Shown here: positions 45,001 through 57,444 of the stretch, in pieces
How positions within the stretch are numbered: position 1 is the stretch's first letter
How the letters are laid out: every line of letters starts with the position of its first letter
Assembly (NCBI GenBank): GCA_009746045.1
Contig: RPFO01000253.1
Coordinates: 1,493,888-1,557,887 of the forward strand
Length of the DNA: 64,000 nucleotides
Reading direction: 5' to 3'
From: Mesostigma viride
Taxonomy: Eukaryota > Streptophyta > Mesostigmatophyceae > Mesostigmatales > Mesostigmataceae
Notes under the pieces: model-generated
Database searches by the model: none
The model's input: only the letters and a program-made list of their open reading frames with translations
Told to the model about the DNA's origin: nothing
Made by a program: the position numbers and the translations under genes

Positions 45001-48000
45001 ACCTGCCCCAGGGCACGCCTCGCCCCACCTGCTCGGTCAGTACCGCGAACGCCTCGCCCGCGTTGTAGAGAAGAATCAATATGGCAACCGCGCCGCCGCG
45101 CGCAAAGACGATGCCAGGCAGCTGAAGGAGCCCAAAACAGAGCGTTATGTCGGGCGGCGCAGGTTTTGTCACAAGTGGCACAATGTGGTGTCAGGCGGGC
45201 CGTGTTGTGATGGGTGGTCACCGTTTGTGCAGCCACCGTTGATGGGCCACCGTGCAGCCACCGTTTGTGTAGAGGTAGCCGCACAGGCAAGGGATGTGTG
45301 TAGGCAAGAAGAGAAAGCTTGAGAGGCTTTGCAACGCGGGCATGGGGGAAGAGCCGAAGAAAACCAGCAGCACAGAGAGGCGAGAACATACACAAACCAA
45401 ATAAAATAGGCACAAACATAGATGCCATACGCCTCATCAAAATGCTACTGTAAAAAATTTGAAAAACAGAGCATGGAGCGCGTGATTCTACGTGCTGCCC
45501 GGCCAATCGCCCAAACACTTTGAGACACCGGACCGGAGGCGCACGCACATATACGCTAACTTTTTGTGAATAGAGCGCGCTCAGGATGCGGCCACCCTCA
45601 CTTTTCTTTGGGGGGGCTGCTGATGGGTTTAAACATCCCACACAGTCCCCATGCCGTTGGACAAATACCTCTAACCTAGGCCATGCTCCCAGATCTTATT
45701 GAAATCAACAGTCAAGTGCACCCAGAGGGCAAGGCTAGCCAATATTCCCGATTTCCCATCGGCAGAGAGCTACATGTCATGCAAAATGCTACATGTACAT
45801 CCCTAGAGGGTGCTTCCACAGCAGCAAAAAAAACAACTAGAGGTGAACATCACAAAAGCACGTGTTAGCTATCTCCCATCCATCCCTCTTCCCCTCATGC
45901 CATCGGATGTGCGGTGTGGCGCCGTACCCGGGTGCCGTCGGAATCGACAACGACCGCCTCAAACTTGGCAAAGCCGATGCGCTTGCCGAACATATCCACC
46001 ACCTGGGGGGAGAGATGGGAGGTGGACGAGGCGATTGGGGAGTAGATCGAGATTGGGGAGTAGATTAAGGCTGCGCAGTAGATCAAGGTTACGCAGTAGA
46101 TCAAGATCGGGGAGTAGATCGAGGATAACGGGTGAGTGGTCCGGAACGCGGGGAGGACAGGGCATGATATGTCGAACCACCGAGGAAGAGCTCAAAGACA
46201 AACAGCAGCCGTGTGCACGGGAGGTGAACACCAGCGGGCGGGCGCGACGGGGAGGGCAGGCGGCGAACGGTCGGGAGCGCGGGCAGACAGGGGGGCAGCA
46301 GTGGTGAGGAAGACCTTGGTGTCACATGACAGCATCAGAGCAGGAAGTCTGCAGGTGCATCCTGCGCGGCACCAGCGTGCATCCTGTTCCGCTTCCCTAA
46401 GACAACCCTGAGGTAGTTCACTAACATCTAACTTAGGTTATTCACTTAGGCCTTCAAGTCTTGATTTGATGCATAATCACAGGTAATGGAGTCGCCTGAT
46501 TTTGGTCAAGCCCCTGGCCTCCATCCCTGAACGTTGAGTCAAAGTTCCCCCTGTAATTCACAATGGCGATCCTGTCAGGGCGTTCTGACCACGATGACAA
46601 CAATGTCCGTGAGTTTGTGCGGTCACTCTCAGTTAGGATGTGGGGTCAGTTGAGGTTTCGAGGGCTAGGCCTTTGCGAGTGATCTGGTGACAGACGGACC
46701 TATGCCTGCGATGAAGTGGTATGTGGGAGGGGGATGGTTGAGCGGGCGACTTCCAGATCCAAAGTTTTAGTCTGCATCGCCATTACGTGCCATGTGATAC
46801 GGCCATTGTTATGGGGGGGAGTCTAGCAAGGGACCGTTAACAGGCTCCCCCCCCACTTTCTCCCTCACCTCCAGATTGTCCAAGGGTCTTCCACCTCTAC
46901 ATTCCGCCCCGCCTCCCATCCCCCTCACACACTTTTTGGCCTCCCTCACACATCTTGCTTGTCAACCGACCTACCCAATATCCCCCCTTCCCCCCCCCCC
47001 CCCATGCACCGAACACGGCACGTTCCGTTCCCCCACCATGCCCCCCCCCCACCCACATCTGCCCACCCAAGCGCTGTCCCGCACGACGCACGTGCAGTTT
47101 TACATAGACCCTGGAGGGCAGGCAGGATTGACAAGGTCGCATCACCCATCTGCTTTCGCTCACCTCTGACAAGGGCGTACAGCGGATAGCAGGAGGGTGT
47201 AGGCGTCTTCTGCAGTGCGTTACCTGGTGGGAACGACAACTCCAAACGGAACGAATACAGCTGCACCCGTGCCTCCTCCACACCTCCCCTTCCCCTCCAC
47301 CAACCTGAAGCTTCAGCTCCTCGATTTTGGTGCCGCCGCCGTTGGGCCCCAGCAGGCCCCCCTTGGGGCTGAACAGCCGCTCCTTCCACTGCTTGAAGAG
47401 CGTGCTCTCCGCAAACATCCTGTGGCCAGTGCACGTCGACCGGGGGGGTCGGGGGGGCGTGGCGCAGTCGGGGGCAAATGCGCGGCTGACATGGATTAAC
47501 GAGCATGGCATGCAAACCCTGACAGGACTAGCTGGATGGTAACCCGTGATAGGCATCCGCGCTACGGACAACGGACAGGAACCACCAACAGATTAGACAG
47601 GACTAACTGGGTGGTAACCCGTGATAGGCATCCGCGATACGGACCATGGACAGGAACCAACAACAGATGAGACAGGACTAGCTGGGTGGTAACCCGTGAT
47701 AGGCATCCGCGATACGGACCATGGACAGGAACCAAGGTTCAATAAAGCCAGCCAAGTACACACCCTAATAGGAGCCCGTGTACTGTCTAGTCGCGCTGGG
47801 GATGTGAGGAGCGATGCTAAGGGAGCAGGCAGGGGATGGAGGGTCGTGGTAAATAAACTATGGAGGGGAGAATGAAAGGGACAAGGGGTGGAACTTTGGG
47901 GGACTAGCAGGGAGTGCCCTCACTAACGGCAACTTGCCCAAGTGACACGTTTCCTACCCACTGTCGACAACCCGCTTCCTTCAGGCATTCCCGTGAAAGA

Positions 48001-48472
48001 TGCCAATAACTTGAGTTGTTTCTGTCAAGGGGGCCCCTTAGTTGAGTTGTTGCTGTTATGTGAAAGATGCCCCTTGCTTGGGTTGTTCCTGTTGAAGGTG
48101 TCCTTGACTTGAGTCATTCCTGTGAAAGATGCCCCTTACTTGGGTTGTTCCTGTCAAGGGGGCCCCTTACTTGAGTTGTTGCTGTTTTGTGAAAGATGCC
48201 CCTTGCTTGGGTTGTTCCTGTTGAAGGTGTCCTTGACTTGAGTCATTCCTGTGAAAGATGCCCCTTACTTGGGTTGTTCCTGTCAAAGGTGCCCCTTACT
48301 TGAGTTGTTACCGAAAACCAGCATGTTTGCTAACAACCCTCCTCCAGCGACAACCCACTCACTTAAGCTGTTCCTCGCTCACGCCCGGGCACGCGGTCAG
48401 CTTGAGCTCCCCATCTCCAAATGGGACCTTGAGGAGGGATGCTGGTGGGGCGTGGGCGGCTGGTTGCGACAT
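42021..48472 (-). CDS. Nudix hydrolase, NUDT14-like ADP-sugar diphosphatase
   Basis: Eight exons: 48472-48363, 47419-47305, 46002-45928, 45121-45029, 44282-44190, 44040-43942, 42898-42842, 42212-42021; all introns GT-AG, the first phase 2, the rest phase 0. The 277-residue product follows plant NUDT14 block by block: TLFKQWKERL, VDMFGKRIGFAKF, PGIVFARGGAVAILILL, VLTEQ, RLTLEIPAGML, the Nudix box (about 146-169, ending KEVKEETGI), GGCDEDIRLFLYR and the tail PYKQLWRFTGDSKALSAI. Plant NUDT14 hydrolyses ADP-glucose and ADP-ribose in plastids. The box has Lys where REVxEE usually has Arg; both metal-binding Glu remain. The frame stays open upstream of MSQPAAH, and starts at 48619 or 48595 would add an Ala/Ser/Arg-rich stretch like a transit peptide. 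Confidence 0.92.
47524..47735. repeat. 75-bp repeat, three copies, in Nudix intron 1
   Basis: AGGACTAGCTGG...CAGGAACCA starts at 47524, 47599 and 47674, the last copy shorter. Confidence 0.9.
48010..48310. repeat. Higher-order repeat in Nudix intron 1
   Basis: ~32-bp monomers (CTTGAGTTGTT / GAAAGATGCCCC / TCCTGTCAAGG) arranged in a 129-bp higher-order unit, seen about twice plus a partial copy. Confidence 0.8.
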
Positions 48473-48619
48473 GCCTCCTTGCGCGCGGGTGGACAGGGAA
48501 CGTGCTACCGCAGGGGGGGCTGGGTACACCCAGGGTACGGCTTCTCTCCCTGGGAGAGGGGGCGAGGCGCGACAGGAGAGTGCCGCCGGCTGCATAGTTG
48601 TGACCAGCCAGGCATCCAT

Positions 48620-50917
48620 GTCAGAGGCAATAGGCGGAGCGAGGGGGCGTGATGCACATGAGGCAAAGAGTGGGGCGACGAGAGGAGGCGAGCAGGGCAC
48701 ACACATGAGCCAAAGAGTGGGGCGGGTGAGACCCAAGCGGGGCATAAGTGGGGGGCAACGAGGGCAGGCAGGAAAGGCCGGGCAGGCAGGAGGTACGTGA
48801 AGCAAAGGCATGAGCGACAAGAGCCGGCACGCAGGGGACAGGCCGAGAGGCGGAGAGCAGCAGGGGGGGATATGCGCACGGTGGTGGGCACGGTGGTGGG
48901 CAGGGTAGTGGGCAGACCGTGGTGGGCACGGTGGTGGGCAGGCAGGAGACGAGACAGGCGGCAGCAGCAGGCGATGGCAGCAGGCGCGTCAGCGAGATGC
49001 TGGGTGAAGGAGCCACCACGGGCACCGGCTAGCTGTCGAGGAAAGACTGCACAAAAAATTAAGTAGGGATGGGGGGTACTATCAAAAACATCAAGGACAT
49101 GTGTTGCGCTGATGAGGCGGATAGTGGTGCGCGCAACCGGGCGACGAGGAGGACAGCTTCAGGCGAAATAAGCAAGGCAATTAAATTTGGCAGGAATCAG
49201 CCATCCCTGTTGAATGCAAAAAGAGTACGGAGCTACAGATAGGTAAACAGACGATTCAGCATGCAACACTGACAGAAATTGTCGATTTTAAAAGGCTCGA
49301 GGAAATTATCGCAGGTCAAGGTTGATTTGACGTTGTTTCATTTTGCCATAAGGAATGCTGGTCCAACGGCAGTGGCTCCAGATGGATGGAGAAACAGCTA
49401 GTAGATGCTGTCAATGCAGGCAGCGGAAACAATAGGCTTCGCGAGGGCGACCGCTTCCCTAGATCCCCCCGATTGCATGGATTGCACCAATATACATGCG
49501 AGCATTTCTGTCTCCAATACCTCCTTGAGCTCCAACCAAAAAAAATTCTGGCTATTGGGCTCCATGAACTTGCTAACGCCTTAGTTGCGAAACAAGCAAG
49601 CGAACTCCATCCAAACGAGCAGGGACATGCAGAACACGCGATATTTGAAGTCAGCAAGAAGGGCGGGCCGGAGGATTTTGCAGAAGTGACTGCTCTGTTT
49701 TCAATTACTCATGTGCCCTCCGAATGGGCGGGCATATCGCTGTGCGCCTCGAGCTGCCTAACTGCCTGCTACGGGTAACTGATTGAGTCCTGCCGGGGAC
49801 TTACTGCCTAACTAAGCAATTAAGGATATTTGACGCTGTATCTCATTACCTGGCGACGAAGACCTCGGTAGCTGTATTCACCAGAGGGCTGCAAGAGTGT
49901 CTTGTAAAGCACAGAAGATGCACTGCAGGTTACGGCGAAAGGTGGCTTCAAAGCTGCAATCTGCACGAGGGAAACGAGTGTTAAACGAGGGAGATTAACG
50001 TGCATGTGGACCAGTCCTGTCCACCGTATTTCGCGATTGGGAACAAACAAATTGCAATTTCGGCATTCACTTGGACATACCTCCCCAAATAATAATAACT
50101 TGCGCGAGTCGGTGCAGCTAGGTGCCACAATTCAACGGGCAGCGGGTGACAGAAAATTATCGTCAGTGGCGGCCAGGTGAACCCTAAAGCCTCCCCTACA
50201 GAAGGATTTTATTTTAAGACCTTCTCGAACCGCAGCGCCGCCCTTCAGCTTCCCAGGCCGCCCAGTCGGGGATCTTTGTCTAATAATTACCAGGCCGCCC
50301 ACTGCCCAGTCGGGGATCGTTGGTCACCCGGCCAAACCGGCCCAGACCATGGCTGGATGGTCAACGCCGCGCCGCGAGCCTCCGCGAGCTGATACCGTTG
50401 GACAGGGAGGCCCTCATGGCTCACGCCTGCTGTACAGTACAGTACAGTACTGTACTGTTTGCTCAATAACTGCTTATGCAGGCTCATGCAACGGATGCAA
50501 GCATTGAGCCACTGAGGCACTAGTCCTCCAGTACTTACATACCTACGCCCAACTACAGTAAGCCCAACTTACAGTACCACAGCGCGGGAGCTTAAGTGTA
50601 CCTGCCTTTCCCGCCATCCGTGGCCGGTTTCCCGCCATGCGACCTAGTTGAGAGGCCAGACGTCTTGTCCCAGTAACAAAGATGTCCCTCCCACGTGTCC
50701 ACGCAGGAAAGATGGTCAGGTGTTCTGGAGGATCTGCTGACAACGAGCCTGCCCGATTGTGGGGGTATATGTCGTGCCAACAGCGATACATACGCAGCAC
50801 GCGCGCCACGGCCATAGCCCGAGGTAATTTAACACCGGGCACATACCATCACCGTCCACCCCCCAGAAAATCGCAAGCGTCGCGCATCCATATCGAAACA
50901 CATAATATTCTAACTCA
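48620..50917. other. Region between the head-to-head Nudix and LysM genes
   Basis: GC- and G-rich up to about 49000 (GGTGGGCA-type repeats 48870-48950), then AT-rich. Plus 49386-49778 is open for 130 codons (for example LAIGLHELANALVAKQASEL) and may be a broken gene or mobile-element frame. A palindromic GTACTGTACTG tract lies at 50432-50458. Both promoters should lie here. Confidence 0.35.
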
Positions 50918-53900
50918 ATGGCGACCTCCACTCTCTGCGTTCTGCGGGTACCAAATGCGCTCGTTTCGGGCAAAGCTCACGGCTGCGGGAAGAAGGGTCA
51001 TCTGATCTCCTCGGCATCTCGCCCCGGGCAGGTACCGATCGGCAAGTCTTCGACCGTCCCATGCAGAAACAACAAGGCCGCCTTTCCTGCTCAAAGGGGC
51101 GTTGTCGCGATGGCGGACTCGAATGGAATGTTCGACTACGACCCCGCCGACTACGACAGGCCTGCCTTCGATGTCCCTGAGAAGAAGTATGCAATCTCGC
51201 TAATCAACGACGTTAGATCCCACGTGAGGGTGTTCGCCGATCGCTTGCAGGACGAAAGATGCATGTCGTCCGCCTGTGACGGTGGTCATCGCCGTGCATT
51301 GCCCTGCATGATGCTCAGCGCCAGTGAGCATGGACTGCTGCATGCGTTATGTAATAGTACTACCGCATGGAGAGCCGTGTCTCCGATGTGCCAGGATTGG
51401 CCACGTACTGCCAACAGGGCTCGTAGGCACGCATGCCAAATGAACAGTCCTCTTTTTTGGATCTTGGCCCACGCTGTATACTGGTTAGAAAGAAGCTGAT
51501 TAATGCAAGGTGTTTTCTTTCCAGGATCATAATGCCAAGTCTTACATGTATTAGTTATGACTGCGTCTGCACCGTCTTGAATGCGATCGGTGATGGCAAC
51601 GAGCGGACGTCAATCCCACCGTAATATAGCGGGTTTGTTGAAGGTTGAGCTACAGTTGCGGCAAGACAAGGAGAAGAGGGGGGATGCCACATATATGCAC
51701 GCCCTGAACTCGTGATGGATGATGCCCTCGATGGACTGCACTCGACAGACTGAATTTGGCACCTGGCCACCCCTGGTGTTTATTTGAACCTCGGACTTTA
51801 TTGAAAATCTCAAGCCGAACTGAACCTCAAACCTCGAGCTTGTTTGAATCTTAACTGAATTTCAAACTCGATGGAGTCTTTATGCCTGCGCAGGAAGACG
51901 GGCCCCTTCCGCTTCCTGGCGGGTGCCGCCGCGGCCGCGGCGGCGGGCTACGCCGGCTATTCCGTGATCCAAAAGGCCAAGGAGGCCAAGAAGCTTCAGG
52001 AGGAGGCAGGGGTCGCCCATGCGCCCGCGAACGCGTCCACGCCGGGTGTGAAGCGTACGTGGATGCTGACGGGAGGTGCATGCGCAGTGGTGCGGCCACC
52101 GCTTCGCTTGGCAAGGCAATAATTGCAAGGGTCGCACTCCGCGTCTCTCGTGCTGATGGCTGTAGTACCGTACCACCAAGCACATGTTGCCCCCTGTCGG
52201 GAGTTCGTGATCATCGGGGCCGCGATGCACACAATACATGTTGCCCCCTGTCGTGAGTTCATGATCATTGGGTCGTGATGCGCATGTTGCCCCCTGTCGC
52301 AAGTTCGTGATCATCGGGGTTGCGATGCACATAATACATGTTGCCCCCTGTCGCTGACCTGTTACACTGCTGGGGCTGTAGAAGATCTCTCTGGTGGAAA
52401 ATCAAGGGGGGAATATACCAATACCGCTGTATAAGCGCATGGTAGTAGTGTCGATATTAGGGTGATACCGGGGGATGCTGAGATATTAGGGTGATACCGG
52501 GGGATGCTGAGATATTAGGGTGATACCGGGGGATGCTGAGATATTAGGGTGATACCGGGGGATGCTGAGATATTAGGGTGATACCGGGGGATGCTGAGAT
52601 ATTAGGGTGATACCGGGGGATGCTGAGATATTAGGGTGATACCGGGGGATGCTGAGATATTAGGGTGATACCGGGGGATGCTGAGATATTAGGGTGATAC
52701 CGGGGGATGCTGAGATATTAGGGTGATACCGGGGGATGCTGATGGGTAGGATTCCTTAGTCCCAGTATAGCTTTGCTATGCAGTGGAGTAGCCTCACCAT
52801 GACTAGAAAGCTTCGCTACTCCTAGAAACAAGCTTGCATTCAGCCTCCATGCACCCAAGGGCGTTGCGAAAGGGGATTGCCTTGCAGAGCGGTAGGCACA
52901 TGACGTTTCCCTTATCCTCTCATGCCGCCCTTCCCCAGCCTACCTCTGTGAAACGTTTCACTAAAGTTGTTAGCACCTTAGCTTTCAAAGTCTCGTTCGC
53001 CCTACCCCCGCCTGCTTATCTCACTAATTGCATCGCCCCCCACTTGTTAGTCCCCCTGCTTACCCCTATGCTTTCAGCCATGCTCGGGTGCCTCCCTCCC
53101 CCCCATGCCCACCCAGCTGCTCCCCATGCACCAAACGGCACGATTGCTATTGCTTTTTCATCTTTCTTCAGCCCATTCGTTTCACCCTGCATCCATCCCA
53201 TGCCCACCCACGCACGTCCTCCCTTCTGTACAGCGAGCGCGGTGGCGGGTGGCACGGCCACCTACAAGGTGCAACCGGGTGACACGCTGGCCAAGATCGC
53301 GTCGAAATTCGGCACAACCCAGGCCGTGATCCTCGAGGCAAGTGCGGCCGGTGGCCATCCATCCCGTACAATCTGTTTGTTGGTTTGTCCACGCCATTTC
53401 TTGGCCTGTCACATGGCTGCAAGTGGCCCCACGTATGTGTTCCATTTGAAGTTGTGCAAATGGGACTTTTCCATGCGTGGCGTCGCCTGATGCTCGGAGC
53501 CTGGCGTGTGCGTTAGAAAGCCGCCTCTCCGCTTTTCCCCTGGAGGCCATCATGGGACTGCTGCTGCTATACACCCAGCGTATGTCCTAACGGCTGCCGT
53601 TGGCATGAACATGCAACAGTGGCAAGGGGATGAGAAAGATGTCCCCTTCACGTGCTGTGCTATTGTTGCGATTTAGATGTGTGGTTGTTGCTCGCCGGTA
53701 ACCGAGTAGCAGTAGCCAGTTTTAACTGGCCAGTGTAGATGGGATCTGTGTCTGCCCAATTCTGCCTGTTTATTTATGTGCTTCTCATCAAGGGTGTTTC
53801 AAAAAGTAAGAAAGCACACCGTACGTGGCTGGTGGCGGGTGCTGTCTGCTGGTGGGATTGTTTTATCTTATGCTTTCGGTTCGCCACATGCTACTGTGTA

Positions 53901-56324
53901 GAATGTGCTCGGGGTCCTTTTTGAGGTAAGAATGCAAAGACCCGGCTCCATAAGCGAGGAAAGAGTACTTGATGATCAGTTCAGGTGCTTTCACTGTCGG
54001 GACGAATTCAGTGCATGCCTGTTTGTGCCCCCTCGTCTTGTGCTGCAGCTTTGTTGGTTCAGCACTGGGTGCAATGTGTGCCACATTCTCTCGGTCCCTT
54101 GCCTCCTTACATGTAACACCAGGTACTAATCAGCTTCTCAGGTTGTCCTACCCTCCATAATTTGCCGTCCCTTGATGAAGTTCCCTAATTCTTTAACATC
54201 GTTGGCCAGGCAAATGGGATGGCGGAGGCAGACCGATCGCACACGATACAACAACGATAAAGAACGATAAGACCTCATTACTTGAACGATAAAACAACCT
54301 ACTCTACTTGACCATCGAGATCATGCGCATGCATGCCAGCAGGATCGAGAACCCAGGGCAGCGCAGGTTTTTCTAATTGGCTAATCTCTAACCACCCACC
54401 ACACCAATCGTTACTGTACTGTCGGCACGCGACGCATCTGCACTCTGCAGGCCAACATGATCGACAACCCGGACTACATCGGTGTGGGGCAGGTGCTCTG
54501 GGTGCCCAACACCTACACCATTCAAAAGGTGCGCGCCCTTGGTCTCATCTCGGTGTTGTCGGTGTGCGGCGCGGAAAGTGGCGTCGATGATTCCCCCCCT
54601 TCACTGTCTGGTGCGCTCAATACTGGCATGTTGCTGAGTACTGCGGTGGATGCGGGAGGGTCCCACCATGTCAGGGGGACGGTACGTATCCAGTGATGCC
54701 ATCCCGTGACCTCAGACATGGCACTGTGCCGCGAGGGTGTTTAATGGAAACGCCACATGTTGGGTGTGGCTTGTCCTAGTGCTATTTAATTTGCACTCCG
54801 TTTCGCTCGAGAATCGCGCTTTCGCCCTGCTATTGGCCTTACCGCTCGGTCAGTGGCGTGGAGCAGCCTCTGGCTACATGCGTTGGTGCCTCTCTGGCAG
54901 TGGCAAAACTTGTTCTCATGATGGTGGCTGGGGTAGGTTCGCTCTGGGTAAAAGGTAGAGGGTGATAATCAGAAGCATGCATGGGGCCCCGTTGTTTCGA
55001 GCCATGCACCGAACTATGTGGTTGCACCGTGCATGGGAGCAAGTGCTTGAAGCATGTGGCTAAACCTTATTGAACCTTCAACCACGTGCCGCATGTCCTG
55101 GCCGTGGATGTACGGGGCAGGGTGACTACTATAGCCAGGGGGATTTCGCTATCGCTGTGGTTGCCTCTATGGTTGAACACCATGTGTTATGTGCTGGCCA
55201 TTCGTGCTTGGTGTGTGCAGGGTGACTACCTGAACAAGATCGCCAAGAAGTTTGGCGTCTCGGTGGACGCGCTGGTGAAGGCTAACCAGATCACCAACCC
55301 GGACCTCATCTACGAAGGTAATTGTGTTGTGCCATGGGCTCCCTCCTGGTGCATTTGAGCTGGTCATTCCTGTATAGTTAATGCTGCCATACTCCCAGCT
55401 GCATGGTCCGGATTCTTCCAGATTTCTTGCCTGCGCTGGTTGTCTCTTTGATATTGTTTCCTGTTGCTTTCCAAAACTACTAGCAATCGCCCCGTGGATG
55501 CTTGGAAAGTGTGAAATGCTGCACAACTGGTTGGTTCCAGGGTTTGGCCAGTGCTTTCTTATACATAGGATTCGCTTAGCTACGTGTGCGGTGTAGTTGG
55601 TTTGTAATTGCATGTCGTTCAGGCCGAGACTGCATGCACATTGTGGGAGAAAAGGTACGTGTAATTGAGATCAAGATATTCCGTGCGTAGTTGGTATTGG
55701 ATTGACCGCCTGTATAGAAAACGCCAGGCTCCAGGCCATTTTATAATTTCCTAAACACACAATGTTCGTACGAGTCGATAAGTAAGGCCGTGTTGGGGCA
55801 CACGGGCAGACTTGACGGCGCACTTGTGGTTGGTACTCTGATTGTCATCATGCCAAGCCTGTGCCGATTGTGTCATTCACACAATGTCATGAGTTGAATG
55901 AACTAAAGATACCATGCAGCTGGCCTGGGCATGTTTCAATTCACAAGTATTTGGTAATGTTTATTTTGGGCTTGTCATTTTTACCTCCATTTATTTCCAT
56001 CATCCTGAACAAATCAGCAGACGCGGATACGATAACAGCATGCTCGTGCTGCCATGGTCCGGGTTCTCCAGATTTCTGGCCTGCGCTGAATGCTGGTTAT
56101 CTACTTGATATTATGCATGCTTGTCATATTATTTTGGATGTTCAGTACGTCTGATGACAGTATAAGCATGTGCACAACAGGTGCACTGTGGAGATGTTTT
56201 ATATGCTCTGTATCGATCTGTTGATCCTTTTTAAGTGGAATGGCCAAGTGGTTTGGATTGCTTCTACTTTTTCTTCCCTGCAGGCGATGTGCTACTGTTG
56301 CCGATGGGTGCCAAGCTGCAGTAA
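50918..56324 (+). CDS. Plastid-type protein with two LysM domains, 6 exons
   Basis: Exons 50918-51186, 51894-52054, 53234-53337, 54451-54528, 55221-55317 and 56284-56324, giving 249 residues. Residues 1-65 (MATSTLCVLRVPNALVSG..., Ser/Ala/Arg-rich, few acids) look like a plastid transit peptide. An acidic linker (DYDPADYDRPAFD) follows, then one membrane helix (about 95-116, Ala-rich) and a Lys/Glu coiled stretch. LysM1 (about 154-198, TYKVQPGDTLAKIASKFG) and LysM2 (about 200-243, TYTIQKGDYLNKIAKKFG) each span an intron. LysM binds N-acetylglucosamine polymers such as peptidoglycan or chitin, so a thylakoid or envelope protein facing remnant plastid peptidoglycan is conceivable; this is inference. 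The intron after exon 3 begins GCAAGT (GC-AG). Splicing at GTATGC after exon 1 is inferred from phase and is the least certain junction. Confidence 0.85.
52453..52741. repeat. 29-bp minisatellite in LysM intron 2, ~10 copies
   Basis: The unit GATATTAGGGTGATACCGGG + GGATGCTGA is nearly invariant. The unit length equals that of the 30.3-kb minisatellite, but the sequences are unrelated. About 100 bases upstream lie four imperfect copies of a TGTTGCCCCCTGTCG...GTGATCAT word (52183-52345). Confidence 0.95.
55393..55453 (+). repeat. Dispersed ~110-bp repeat, copy 3 (partial)
   Basis: CATGGTCCGGATTCTTCCAG through GGTTGTCTCTTTGATA matches the 3' half of copies 1, 2 and 4. Lies in LysM intron 5. Confidence 0.65.
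55996..56114 (+). repeat. Dispersed ~110-bp repeat, copy 4
   Basis: CCATCATCCTGAACAAATCA to CTACTTGATATTATG follows copy 1 over its length with about ten substitutions. In LysM intron 5, same direction as the gene. Confidence 0.7.
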
Positions 56325-57299
56325 AGGCCGCGCTGTTCATGAGCCGGAGCCCTGAGGGGCGAATGGCTGTCGGTGGCTGTTGGTGCACTGGTGTAATGGC
56401 TCGGAATGCAATACCAGTGGATAGGGGGGGTACCTTTATGGACCACACAGTAAATATCCGTGTCCACACAATACTGGTACCTTACAGAATGAGTTTGTCC
56501 TTATGATGGGAGACATTTGAGAGCTTCAAATTATATGTTCTGGGCATATGAGAATCTCGATCGCCTTGCACAGCTTGCAAAGCTGCAATGCACTAGCTGT
56601 GAATCATGTATGCATCTAGGTTGCAGAACTGATTTGGCCAGCCTGTTTGTGCGTGGGCTGCAAAACATTTGTCATACTGTACATATTTTACAACCGTGCC
56701 TCAGTTATACTGTATACATACAAGTAAATATAATTATGTTGTAAATTCCATGTAGCCGCATCAATTTTCGATCAACTTCAAGTATCGATCAAGTGAACTA
56801 TATTTCAAGACGCCACTTTTTCACGGACTGGGCCGAACTAAATTTCAATTTCAATTTGGACGGCCTAGCTACCCGGGTCGGACTTATATTTAATTCACCG
56901 ATGTGTAGAAAAAGGATCACTTACATACTTGACTAATTCTCCGTGAAATCTCATTGACCGGGTTTCGAAACAACCCACGAACGCCGTAGATGCAGATCCA
57001 ACTGAGCAAACAACGTCACGACTGACGCGGCGCCATGCAGATCGCCTCGGTTCCTTTTTTTGCGAGCCATTTAATTTTATTACAACATCGCACCGCGTTG
57101 CGTCCTCGCGCACTTTTTCCATATTGTGCTGTGAGATGCCAAATTAAACCGCTTCTCGATCTGACTGGCAATTCTGTCCAACTAATGCACAACCAGTCTA
57201 GAAGCGTCCAACGCCAGCTGGACAGAGCGCCGCGTCGCATCCCGCGCTGTTATTGGTCGCCTTTCCGCTGTTCTGCGGGCCCGTGACCTTCCTTTTGCC
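56325..57299. other. Downstream of LysM gene, nothing recognised
   Basis: AT-rich to 56900, then mixed. The short frames here have no coding signature. Confidence 0.35.
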
Positions 57300-57444
57300 T
57301 ATAGAGGACAACGAGCCCCCCCCTGTGGGGAAGCGCCCGCGTGTGCAAACCGGTGGGAGGCACGCCAGTGCTGTATAGATAGATGTTGTAGTTAGTAATG
57401 CTGTTAGATAGATGTCGTAGGTAGCTGTAGCTACTTTTGCATTG
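57300..57444 (+). mobile_element. LINE-A fragment, last codons only
   Basis: ATAGAGGACAACGAGCC onward translates as [16 protein letters not shown], the C-terminal residues of LINE-A, followed by its UTR (TAGATAGATGTTGTAG). It stops where the LINE-C tail begins at 57445, so LINE-C may have inserted here. Confidence 0.8.

Noticed and set aside
46897-47571. 224-codon minus ORF as a stand-alone gene
   Set aside because: Only 47419-47305 within it is coding, as exon 2 of the Nudix gene. The rest is intron sequence left open by chance.
52453-52741. TTAGGG words as internal telomeric repeat
   Set aside because: TTAGGG occurs once per 29-bp unit and is not itself tandem. It is part of a minisatellite in a LysM intron.
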